From assembly GCA_949297125.1 (NCBI GenBank), contig CASFRS010000025.1, positions 1-33,694 on the forward strand: a stretch of DNA of 33,694 bases. Reading direction: 5' to 3'. Under the pieces are notes generated by a model. The model made no database searches. It was given only the letters and a program-made list of their open reading frames with translations, and had not been told where the DNA came from. A program made the position numbers and the translations under genes. The stretch is from an uncultured Bacteroidales bacterium. Lineage in GTDB: Bacteria; Bacteroidota; Bacteroidia; Bacteroidales; G3-4614. Positions 1 through 6,784 of the stretch are shown here, in pieces; position 1 is the stretch's first letter, and each line of letters starts with the position of its first letter.

Positions 1-90
1 ATACTTGCGAACATAGTTGTTGAACTGAGTCCTGTTCAGAAAAGCGGTTAATTGAGAGAATACGTATTTGTCTTGGAACATAGCAGCCAT
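1..90 (-). CDS. IS4-type transposase, N-terminal 30 residues (cut by window edge)
   Basis: An open frame runs from an ATG at position 90 (minus strand) to the window edge without a stop. It encodes 30 residues that include FQDKYVFSQL and FLNRTQFNNYVRKY. This resembles the conserved start of Bacteroidota IS4-family transposases with the DUF4372 N-terminal domain, which often begin with a DKYVFxQL-like stretch. A second ATG three codons in is an equally possible start. The catalytic DDE part lies outside the window, so whether the element is intact cannot be judged. The family assignment is from memory of the motif, not from a search. Confidence 0.65.
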   Translation of the reverse strand, partial: MAAMFQDKYVFSQLTAFLNRTQFNNYVRKY

Positions 91-206
91 TTGTATTAGA
101 CTGCAAAGTTGCAAAATCAAGTCCGTTTCATCTCAAGAAACCACGTAATTGACTATATTTCAATAATTTCAAAGAACTATTTATCAACTTTTACGGGACA
201 GTAGTG
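1..206 (-). mobile_element. Left edge of the window: end of an IS4-family insertion sequence
   Basis: The transposase fragment is followed by about 100 bases of non-coding sequence that would form the 5' end of the element. Read on the minus strand, ACTGTCCCGTAA at 191-202 could be the terminal inverted repeat, placing the boundary near 202-206. The other end of the element is not in the window, so the inverted repeat and target duplication cannot be confirmed. Confidence 0.4.
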
Positions 207-651
207 AAAACCTTTAATCAACAAGTTGTTAATAATGTGTTTGTTTTCCAAATGTGAAATACGATTATCTGTCCGATAGGTTGTATTTGATGGAAGGCAA
301 TGCGAATTACATTTGTCAGCAAACCTATTCACGATAGTTGTAAGTGCGAGCATATGTAAATTCCAATAATATATACCCGGTTATATTTTTTTAGTTTATC
401 ATATTGCTGACTTTTATATATCAGATAATCAGATATATAGTATATATATGCTATACATATAATACATGTATGCACAGTATAATTGACCTCAAAAATGGCA
501 TTTTGTGGCTGTTTGTTATATACTAAATATCTATATATCATTATATTAGTATTGTAAATATAGATTAAAACTTTAATCTAAACAACTCTTCTTAGGCTTC
601 TTTCCGGTTTGTGTTATACAAATGTAATCCATATTGTATGTATAAATGTGA
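207..651. other. AT-rich intergenic region with several palindromes
   Basis: No convincing gene is seen here; the one long minus-strand frame (329-541) is low-complexity and tyrosine/isoleucine-rich. The region is much more AT-rich than the rest of the window. It contains an inverted repeat TATATATC/GATATATA (415-422 and 432-439, 9-base loop), a perfect 10-base palindrome ATACATGTAT (462-471), and a 20-base near-perfect palindrome at 561-580 with arms TAGATTAAA/TTTAATCTA around AC. The last lies about 70 bases upstream of the regulator promoter and could be an operator (inference). Confidence 0.5.
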
Positions 652-683
652 TTTGCAGGGAACAGACTTTTTGTTTACATTTG
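652..683 (+). promoter_or_regulatory. Bacteroidota promoter of the XRE regulator gene
   Basis: TTTG at 652-655 and TACATTTG at 676-683 are separated by 20 bases. This fits the Bacteroidota primary sigma factor consensus TTTG-N19-21-TAnnTTTG. It is the best two-part promoter in the window and lies 40 bases before the ATG at 723. An imperfect inverted repeat, TTTACATTT (674-682) and AAATGTGAA (698-706), overlaps the -7 box and could be an operator for self-repression (inference). Confidence 0.7.
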
Positions 684-722
684 TATTGTAGAGCCGTAAA
701 TGTGAAATTCAGATTTGTAAAC

Positions 723-1220
723 ATGAATAACAGGATAAGAGAAATAATAACAGCCTTGAAACTCTCCGACGGGGAGTTTGCGGATATGGTAGGCATAAAA
801 AGGTCTACCCTTTCGCATTGCCTTAGCGGGAGGAACGATGTAAGCAAAGAGATTATAGTAAAAATCCATAATGCTCTTCCCGATATTTCCGTAAACTGGC
901 TTATGTTTGGCGAAGGTGAGTCGGGAATTCCAGTATCGTCGCATGCCGGGCCAGAAATAAACGGCGATCTTTTTAAATCTCTGCCTGATATTCCGGGCGA
1001 GGGTGAATCCGGTCCGGAATATTCAAAGGAAAACGGCTTGAATTTGCCGTATGGAACCGTGAAACTTCCTGACAATAAGCCGTTAGAAGGGCCAACAGAG
1101 GCAGACGGGATTTCAACGGAAACAGAATCAATAAAATCGGCTGTCAGAAAAATAGATAAAATAATACTGTTTTATAGCGACAATACGTTTGAAATATATA
1201 AACCCGATACCGATAGATAG
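723..1220 (+). CDS. XRE-family helix-turn-helix transcriptional regulator
   Basis: This 165-residue protein has an N-terminal XRE/Cro-type helix-turn-helix domain (about residues 3-60). The segment LSDGEFADMVGIKRSTLSHC matches the DNA-binding helices, followed by GRNDVSKEIIVKIHNALPDI and WLMFGEGE. This layout is common in Bacteroidota regulators, where a W-L-x-x-G-E-G-E stretch ends the domain. A hydrophilic, acidic linker follows, then a conserved tail with RKIDKIILFYSDNTFEIY. Such proteins probably bind DNA as dimers in the cytoplasm; the target is unknown. I chose the ATG at 723 because the frame upstream lacks domain similarity and the promoter sits at 652-683. It lies alone between the insertion sequence and pyrK and may regulate itself. 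Confidence 0.8.
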   Translation: MNNRIREIITALKLSDGEFADMVGIKRSTLSHCLSGRNDVSKEIIVKIHNALPDISVNWLMFGEGESGIPVSSHAGPEINGDLFKSLPDIPGEGESGPEYSKENGLNLPYGTVKLPDNKPLEGPTEADGISTETESIKSAVRKIDKIILFYSDNTFEIYKPDTDR

Positions 1221-1605
1221 CCTCATCCGCAAAGTCCCGCCACACTTTGCATAAACCCGCCTTGTGTGTTTATAAAACCGGACGGTAGCCGGAGGATATC
1301 GCATACAAGCCGCCGGTTGCACAAAAGTGCCTCTTCCCGGCTATACGCATCCTTCCTTTATCGAGTGCCGGAAGTGTGCGGATGCCTGTTCCGTTTTCTC
1401 CGTCCGTCATTCAAGGCTTTGGATTACCACAGTTCCTCCCGAACGGAGTTTTTGTTATTTTATAGCCGCCGCATATAGTTCTTTGCTCTTAATTTATTAC
1501 TTTTGCTATTTCAGGAGGAGTTGGCGGAATGCCCGTTCCCCAGCGCGTATTTCCGGGTATGGAATACCGCTTTGACATGCAGTAAGCGATACAGAAAGAG
1601 ATTAT
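1221..1605. other. Intergenic region between the regulator and pyrK
   Basis: No gene is supported; two overlapping plus-strand frames (1266-1478 and 1327-1575) have no recognisable composition or motif. A weak hairpin CTCC/GGAG (1436-1439 and 1445-1448) followed by TTTTTG may end the regulator transcript. A -7-like box is at 1498-1505. The likely pyrK leader contains an inverted repeat around GTATT and AATAC near 1548-1566. Confidence 0.4.
1498..1505 (+). promoter_or_regulatory. Possible -7 box for pyrKD
   Basis: TACTTTTG matches TAnnTTTG and lies 100 bases before the pyrK ATG. No TTTG is seen at the expected 19-21 bases upstream (the nearest, at 1482, is too close), so support comes from the -7 box alone. 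Confidence 0.35.
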
Positions 1606-2388
1606 ATGAAGAAGTATATCCTTGATATGCTTGTGAAGGAGAATGTCCGTATAAACACAAAGCATGCGTTGATGAAACTCTCCCCTTCGGACGGGACGCT
1701 GTTGCCCCCTGCCGAACCCGGACAGTTTGTGGAAGTAAGGATAGACGGCGAACCGAAAACATATCTGAGACGCCCGATATCCATTAATTATATTGACAGG
1801 GAAAGAAATGAACTGTGGCTGCTCGTCCAGCAGGTGGGCGCGGGAACCGTCCGTCTGTCGGAAATGCCTGCGGGAAGTATTGTGAATATAATCTACCCGT
1901 TGGGGAACGGGTTTTCGTTCCCGGAGGATAAAGGCGGAAAGCTCCTACTTGTCGGAGGAGGAGTTGGCGTGGCTCCTCTGCTTTATTTGGGCGCCGAATT
2001 GAAAAGGCTGGGGTATGAGCCGGAGTTCCTGTTGGGTGCAAGGAGTGAAAAGGATTTGCTTCAGAAAGCCGAATTCGAGGCCATATCCAAGACTTATTGT
2101 ACAACAGAGGACGGTTCTGCCGGAGAAAAAGGGTTTGTAACCAACCATACGCTGTGGCAGAAGGAGACTTATGCCAAAGTGTATTGCTGCGGTCCTCGTC
2201 CCATGATGGTTGCGGTAGCGAAACTGGCTTCCCGCCTCTGTCTGGACTGCGAGGTGTCTCTCGAAAATGAAATGGCTTGCGGTTTGGGCGCGTGTCTCTG
2301 CTGTGTGGAAAATACCGTAAACGGTAATGTTTGTGTATGCAAGGAGGGTCCGGTATTTAATATAAACAAGTTGCAATGGTTAATTTAA
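1606..2388 (+). CDS. pyrK: Dihydroorotate dehydrogenase B, electron transfer subunit PyrK
   Basis: This 260-residue iron-sulfur flavoprotein passes electrons from the PyrD active site to NAD+ in the fourth step of pyrimidine synthesis (dihydroorotate to orotate). The N-terminal ferredoxin-reductase-like FAD domain has the R-x-x-S motif in LRRPISI (R56, S59). The NAD-binding domain has [17 protein letters not shown] (about 114-129). The C-terminal 2Fe-2S site is C225-x4-C230-x2-C233, with the fourth ligand C243 or C245. Length is normal. The last 13 bases overlap the start of pyrD, so the two are translationally coupled, matching the PyrK2-PyrD2 complex of 1B enzymes. Both subunits act in the cytoplasm. 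Confidence 0.95.
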   Translation: MKKYILDMLVKENVRINTKHALMKLSPSDGTLLPPAEPGQFVEVRIDGEPKTYLRRPISINYIDRERNELWLLVQQVGAGTVRLSEMPAGSIVNIIYPLGNGFSFPEDKGGKLLLVGGGVGVAPLLYLGAELKRLGYEPEFLLGARSEKDLLQKAEFEAISKTYCTTEDGSAGEKGFVTNHTLWQKETYAKVYCCGPRPMMVAVAKLASRLCLDCEVSLENEMACGLGACLCCVENTVNGNVCVCKEGPVFNINKLQWLI

Positions 2389-3287
2389 ATGTAAATATAA
2401 AGGGGCTTAAACTTAAGAACCCCGTCATGACAGCCTCGGGGACATTCGGATACGGGCTTGAGTTCGGGGATTTTGTCAACCTTTCGTCGCTCGGCGGCAT
2501 AGTGGTAAAAGGAACGACGCTTTTGCCGAGGGAAGGCAACCCTTATCCACGAATGGCAGAGACCTCGTCGGGAATGCTGAATGCCGTAGGGTTGCAGAAC
2601 AAGGGCGTGGATTATTTTATAAAAGAGATATATCCCAAGATAAAGGAGATAGATACGGCAATAGTTGTAAATGTATCGGGCTCGACCGTGGCCGATTACG
2701 TTGCCGTAGCGGAAAAGCTCTCTGTGCTCGACGCGATTCCGGCAATAGAACTTAATATATCCTGCCCCAACGTTAAAGAGGGCGGAATGGCTTTCGGGAC
2801 ATCCTCGCGAAGTGTAGAGGAGGTTGTCGGTGCGGTAAGGCGGGCATATGACAAAACGCTTATTGTAAAACTTTCGCCTAACGTAACGGATATAACCGAG
2901 ATAGCGCGTGCCGCCGAAAGTGAAGGAGCCGATTCCGTATCGCTTATAAATACGCTGTTGGGTATGGCCATAGACGCCGAGAAAAGGCGGCCTCTCCTGT
3001 CTACGGTAACAGGGGGCCTGTCCGGTGCATGTGTGAAGCCGATAGCATTGCGCATGGTATGGCAGGTGGCGAAATCGGTCAAGATTCCGGTCATAGGACT
3101 GGGAGGAATATCATCGGCAACCGATGCCGTTGAATTTCTGTTGGCTGGTGCGACGGCCGTTGAAATAGGTACGGCGAATTTTATAGACCCGGCCATTTCG
3201 GAAAAAGTAGTAAAAGGCATAGAAGAATACCTCGTCCGCCAGGGATGCCATTCGGTGCAGGAAATCATTGGCGGTCTTGTAATATAA
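2376..3287 (+). CDS. pyrD: Dihydroorotate dehydrogenase, class 1B catalytic subunit
   Basis: This 303-residue FMN-containing TIM barrel oxidises dihydroorotate to orotate. The start is typical ([13 protein letters not shown]), and NAVGLQNKG follows. The catalytic base is Cys130 in [13 protein letters not shown]; class 1 enzymes use cysteine where the membrane-bound class 2 uses serine. The phosphate-binding end of the barrel is seen in [10 protein letters not shown] and [13 protein letters not shown]. The presence of pyrK directly upstream makes this class 1B (NAD-linked) rather than 1A. Length is normal. The ATG at 2376 overlaps the pyrK stop region. A small lipoprotein gene starts 10 bases after the stop. 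Confidence 0.96.
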   Translation: MVNLNVNIKGLKLKNPVMTASGTFGYGLEFGDFVNLSSLGGIVVKGTTLLPREGNPYPRMAETSSGMLNAVGLQNKGVDYFIKEIYPKIKEIDTAIVVNVSGSTVADYVAVAEKLSVLDAIPAIELNISCPNVKEGGMAFGTSSRSVEEVVGAVRRAYDKTLIVKLSPNVTDITEIARAAESEGADSVSLINTLLGMAIDAEKRRPLLSTVTGGLSGACVKPIALRMVWQVAKSVKIPVIGLGGISSATDAVEFLLAGATAVEIGTANFIDPAISEKVVKGIEEYLVRQGCHSVQEIIGGLVI

Positions 3288-3297
3288 GCGGCGATAT

Positions 3298-3450
3298 ATG
3301 GCAGAGGCGATACAAAGGGTATTTTTGCTCGCAATATCGGCATTTATGATTGCGGCATGTACCGTCGATAGGGAACTGGACGGAAGGGAAGGCGCCGGGC
3401 CTATGTCCCGCATATCCGATTGGTGGTACGGCGACGAAGAGAGCAAATAA
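3298..3450 (+). CDS. Small predicted lipoprotein, 50 residues
   Basis: An ATG at 3298, 10 bases after the pyrD stop, opens a 50-residue frame ending in TAA at 3448-3450. Residues 1-20 look like a lipoprotein signal peptide: MAEAIQRVFLLAISAFMIAA with a basic residue at 7 and a hydrophobic core, followed by C21. The IAAC lipobox fits the consensus. The mature part is only 30 residues, CTVDRELDGREG then a tail with DWWYGDEES. It would be anchored in a membrane after lipidation. I do not recognise a family. The position suggests cotranscription with pyrKD, and a strong terminator follows at 3526. It could be a chance frame, but a complete signal with lipobox in so short a frame argues against that. 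Confidence 0.55.
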   Translation: MAEAIQRVFLLAISAFMIAACTVDRELDGREGAGPMSRISDWWYGDEESK

Positions 3451-3525
3451 GCAAGGACGCATTTGGGCATGAAAGGGATGTGAGCATCAGTATTGTCCGG
3501 CACGTATGCCGTATTACGGCAGGTC

Positions 3526-3574
3526 AGGCAGGGTGTTTATCCGTATATGGAAGGATAGGCGCCCTGCCTTTCTT
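3526..3574 (+). terminator. Intrinsic terminator after pyrKD
   Basis: AGGCAGGG (3526-3533) pairs perfectly with CCCTGCCT (3562-3569). An inner ATCC/GGAT pair (3539-3542, 3553-3556) strengthens the stem. TTTCTT follows. A smaller hairpin GCCGT/ACGGC sits just upstream at 3508-3520. Confidence 0.75.
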
Positions 3575-3897
3575 ATATTGGAGGTATCAGCCTTGAAACT
3601 TCTGCGTGAAGTTGTGTTCAAGCCATATCCAAATATACCTGTGCGCAATTGATGCTGTGCCCGCTATTGTATGTCGCAAAGATGATGTGTACGTCCGTAG
3701 CCCCCGTTTCCTTATCTTTTCTCCTGCCGTCTATAACTGTGCTCATGTCTTATATTCCGATACATAATATCCGCAAATAATAATAAAATGGTAATATTTA
3801 CGCTTTTTTTGCTTTAATCTTCGCAATCTGTACGATATATTTGTAATGCCCACATGCCAAAACATCGATACAGACAAAAACATAAAATACGAATCCT
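3575..3897. other. Intergenic region upstream of the alcohol dehydrogenase
   Basis: No gene is firmly supported. On the minus strand a 42-residue frame (3746 down to 3618) begins MSTVIDGRRKDKETG and includes FATYNSGHS; it looks protein-like but has no family I recognise and could be a gene remnant. The 120 bases before the dehydrogenase become AT-rich and hold its promoter. Confidence 0.35.
3813..3843 (+). promoter_or_regulatory. Promoter of the alcohol dehydrogenase gene
   Basis: TATATTTG at 3836-3843 matches the -7 box exactly. TTTA at 3813-3816, 19 bases upstream, may be a variant -33 box; an exact TTTG at 3808 is 24 bases away. The ATG is 55 bases downstream of the box. Confidence 0.5.
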
Positions 3898-5058
3898 ATG
3901 ATAGCAAAGTTTACTCAACAGATCCCGACAAAGTTGATTTTCGGATGTGGAACCATAAATTCTCTGGCAACGGAGAAGTTGCCCGGCAGGAAGGCTCTTG
4001 TCGTAATTTCGTCCGGTACGTCCATGCGGAAGTACGGTTATTTGTCAATGGTGGAGAAAGCTCTTGAAGCACAGGGTATAGCATATGCGGTATTCGATAA
4101 AATACAGGCAAACCCGGTGAAAGAGCATGTAATGGAGGGCGCAGCATTGGCCCGCAAGGAGAGTTGCGATTTTGTTATAGGTCTCGGTGGCGGCAGTTCT
4201 ATCGACAGCGCCAAGTCCATAGCCCTTATGGCTGTCAATGACGGGGATTACTGGGATTATGTCATCGGTGGCAGCGGTAAAGGGATGCCCCCCAAAGGGG
4301 CGTTGCCGGTTATCGCCATTCCTACTACTGCGGGGACAGGAACGGAAACAGACCCGTGGACAGTCATAACCTATAAGGATGAAAAGATAGGCTACGGAAC
4401 TCTGGAACTCTTTCCGCAAATTGCGATAGTCGATCCCGAACTGATGGTATCCGTGCCGTCGAAATTTACCGCATTCCAGGGGTTCGATGCGTTTTTCCAT
4501 GCGGCAGAAGGGTATATAGCCTCTATTGCAACCCCTGTAAGCGATTTATATGCCCTCAAAAGCATCTCGCTGTTGGCAAAGTCTTTGCCCAAAGCCGTCG
4601 CAGACGGCTCGGACATAGAGGCGCGTACGGATGTGGCACTGGCAAGCACCTTGTCCGGAATGGTAGAGGCTACATCGTGTTGCACGTCGGAACACTCCAT
4701 GGAACATGCCATGAGTGCCGTATACGGGAATCTGCCTCACGGAGCGGGTCTGATATCAATATCGCTTGCATATTTCAGCCGTTTTGTCAACGACCACCCT
4801 GCAAAATATAAGAAAATGGCCGAAGCCATGACTGGCAGTAAGGCATCGTCTCCGAAAGACTTCCTGAAAGCGTTGGCTGCCATGCAGAAGCAGTGCGGGG
4901 TGGACGATATAAGATTGTCGGATTACGGAGTAAAGGAGGGTGATATCCCGCGTTTTTTGGAAATAGCCAGACGTACCGTAGGCAACCTTTTTGCCCTCGA
5001 CCCCCATTTGCTGTCAGACGAAGAGGTGCTTTCCATATACAAAGAGTCGTACAGATAG
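3898..5058 (+). CDS. Iron-containing (group III) alcohol dehydrogenase
   Basis: This 386-residue protein belongs to the Fe-ADH family, which interconverts alcohols and aldehydes with NAD(P)H in the cytoplasm. The nucleotide-binding loop GLGGGSSIDSAK (about 95-106) and IPTTAGTGTETD (141-152) are diagnostic. Metal ligands are predicted at D197 and H201 (GFDAFFHAAEGY), in EHSMEH (H266/H270) and at H281 (NLPHGAGL). The pattern EHSMEHAMSA with HGAGL resembles the butanol dehydrogenase/YqhD side of the family more than lactaldehyde reductase FucO. The real substrate cannot be told from sequence; a role in disposing of reducing power in fermentation is plausible. It is a single-gene unit with its own promoter, convergent with the efflux gene on its right. 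Confidence 0.9.
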   Translation: MIAKFTQQIPTKLIFGCGTINSLATEKLPGRKALVVISSGTSMRKYGYLSMVEKALEAQGIAYAVFDKIQANPVKEHVMEGAALARKESCDFVIGLGGGSSIDSAKSIALMAVNDGDYWDYVIGGSGKGMPPKGALPVIAIPTTAGTGTETDPWTVITYKDEKIGYGTLELFPQIAIVDPELMVSVPSKFTAFQGFDAFFHAAEGYIASIATPVSDLYALKSISLLAKSLPKAVADGSDIEARTDVALASTLSGMVEATSCCTSEHSMEHAMSAVYGNLPHGAGLISISLAYFSRFVNDHPAKYKKMAEAMTGSKASSPKDFLKALAAMQKQCGVDDIRLSDYGVKEGDIPRFLEIARRTVGNLFALDPHLLSDEEVLSIYKESYR

Positions 5059-5269
5059 GGAGGGGCAGGGGCTGCACGCTACAGATAGATGCCTGTGGCA
5101 ATGGGCGGGCGTCGATGGCAGGAACACCGTTGGCGTCCGCACCTGTTTTATTGCGGTAACCGAAAGCCCCGGGGCGTTATCCCCCCAGGGGGACAAGAAT
5201 GAATTTGTGTGTGCAGGGTGATTTCCGGTGTATATGTGTCCGGCAACGGCGTTACGGCCGGGCAACGGT

Positions 5270-6175
5270 TCAGCTACATGTTTCATCAAGCGGCTCCACA
5301 TGTATCATTATGTGGGTATTGTTGCCGAACCGTTCACGTAACCTGTCCTCGATAATGCAGATTGTTTCGTGCGCCTCTTTAACCGATACTTTGGCATCCA
5401 TGCATATCGCAAACTCTATTGCGTAATATTCGCCTATTTTCCGCGTATACAGGTTATGGAAGTTGTATACGCCGTTAAAGCCCTCTACGATTTTTCTTAT
5501 CTCGAGTTCGGTGCTTTCGGGCAATGACCGCTCCATAAGCTCGTCCAACGACGGCTTTATAAGTTGCAGGGATGTTATTATTATGAAGATGCTTACCAGA
5601 ACTCCTGCCACGGGGTCGAGGATTGTCCATTTGTCCCCAAGCAGAATAGCCCCGCCAATACCTGTCGCCGATGCAACCGACGACATGGCATCGCTTCTGT
5701 GGTGCCATGCATTCGCTATTACCGCATCCGACTTTAGCCTGCGTCCTTCCATTACCGTATACTGGTACAGCACCTCTTTCAGTACGATAGATGCCAATGC
5801 CCCTATAAGGGCTATCATGCCCGGAGCCTGAAGGGATTCTCCCCTTATTGCCGATATTATCGACGTAATGCCGCCGTATGCTATGCCGAGCCCTACAAGC
5901 AACAGTATTACGCCTATCAGAAGTGCAGCAAGGGTTTCGTATTTCCCGTGTCCGTACTCGTGGTCCTTGTCATTGGGCCTTCCAGATATTTTTACGAAAG
6001 CGATTACTATGACATCGGTTATGAAATCCGACAGCGAATGTACGGCATCGGCAATCATTGCCGAACTGCGCCCCAATATTCCGGCAGTGAACTTGAATAC
6101 GATAAGAAGCAGGTTTACTATGCTCCCTATTACGGTAATCTTGTATATCCTTTTGTTCCGTTCAGTCTCTTTCAT
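5270..6175 (-). CDS. Cation diffusion facilitator (zinc/divalent metal efflux)
   Basis: This 301-residue inner-membrane protein belongs to the CDF family, which exports Zn2+ or similar ions in exchange for protons. About six membrane segments cover residues 12-225, followed by a cytoplasmic dimerisation domain. The transport-site motifs are H46-x3-D50 (AVHSLSD) in helix 2 and H158-x3-D162 (HHRSD) in helix 5. This is the HDHD set seen in zinc-selective ZnT-type members, unlike the DDHD set of YiiP, so zinc is the likely substrate. A histidine/acid loop, NDKDHEYGHGKYE, follows helix 2. I start at the ATG at 6175; a longer frame reaches 6268 but overlaps the upstream gene and lacks family similarity. 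It is the last gene of the minus-strand operon. Confidence 0.9.
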   Translation of the reverse strand: MKETERNKRIYKITVIGSIVNLLLIVFKFTAGILGRSSAMIADAVHSLSDFITDVIVIAFVKISGRPNDKDHEYGHGKYETLAALLIGVILLLVGLGIAYGGITSIISAIRGESLQAPGMIALIGALASIVLKEVLYQYTVMEGRRLKSDAVIANAWHHRSDAMSSVASATGIGGAILLGDKWTILDPVAGVLVSIFIIITSLQLIKPSLDELMERSLPESTELEIRKIVEGFNGVYNFHNLYTRKIGEYYAIEFAICMDAKVSVKEAHETICIIEDRLRERFGNNTHIMIHVEPLDETCS

Positions 6176-6233
6176 ACTGCATGCCAGAGTTATGCCCGGG
6201 GGGCGGTATATAATATCGCGGCGCTTGTGTCTT

Positions 6234-6779
6234 TTACCGGAACCTGTCCAACAGGCGCATCGCCGCAATAGCCAATGCCGGCGAAGGCCCTGTTATATGG
6301 CGTTCCGCCACCGCTTCTATATCGGACCTCTCTTCCTCTGTTATTTCCCCGCCCATAGCCAGCCTGTTGAAGAGCGAGAGCGATATGTAGTTGTCCAGTT
6401 CCCTTCCCGAGGCGGAATACGCATATGCAAGCTCTTTCGCATACGGCAGTTTGCTCAACAGGAACATGACGCAAATATCGGCAACTTCGGTGTTGGGAAT
6501 TTCGGATATCCAGCGTTTGGCAGTTTCCGTTCCCATATCTTCAGCGGGATACAACATCGGGGCCAACAGCCGGGACTCCCTTATATCTTCCCTCCATAGA
6601 CTTTCCGCAATATCGGCATCTTTCGGGTAGTGCCCGGATATCTCCTTGAGAATTGGGAGCGTAAGCCCGAAGTTCAACTTGTAGCTGACCCCTTTTTCTC
6701 TCATGCTCGACGCTACCACCCCGTTCATCCCGCGCCGGAACTCGGCCTTTATCTTCTTTACCGTTTCTTCAGGTGTCAT
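6234..6779 (-). CDS. DNA alkylation repair (AlkD-like) HEAT-repeat protein
   Basis: This 181-residue all-helical protein resembles the DNA alkylation repair family (AlkC/AlkD), whose HEAT-like repeats cradle DNA and release alkylated bases. The best signals are the N-terminal helix with SYKLNFGLTLPILKEI, the conserved ESRLLAPMLYP, and AKRWISEIPNTEVADICVMF. Typical AlkD proteins are about 225-240 residues, so this is a short version, and I cannot identify the catalytic Trp/Asp/Arg set with certainty. It may act on DNA or may be a non-enzymatic relative. It lies 5 bases after the peptidase gene and 58 before the efflux gene, so it is read within the dxr operon. Confidence 0.75.
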   Translation of the reverse strand: MTPEETVKKIKAEFRRGMNGVVASSMREKGVSYKLNFGLTLPILKEISGHYPKDADIAESLWREDIRESRLLAPMLYPAEDMGTETAKRWISEIPNTEVADICVMFLLSKLPYAKELAYAYSASGRELDNYISLSLFNRLAMGGEITEEERSDIEAVAERHITGPSPALAIAAMRLLDRFR

Positions 6780-6784
6780 TTCAG

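Noticed and set aside
329..541. 70-residue minus-strand frame in the AT-rich region
   Set aside because: Low-complexity composition rich in tyrosine and isoleucine from AT-rich DNA; no start signal or motif.
1266..1575. Two overlapping plus-strand frames between the regulator and pyrK
   Set aside because: Arginine/serine-rich, mutually overlapping, and without any recognisable motif; one covers the pyrK -7 box.
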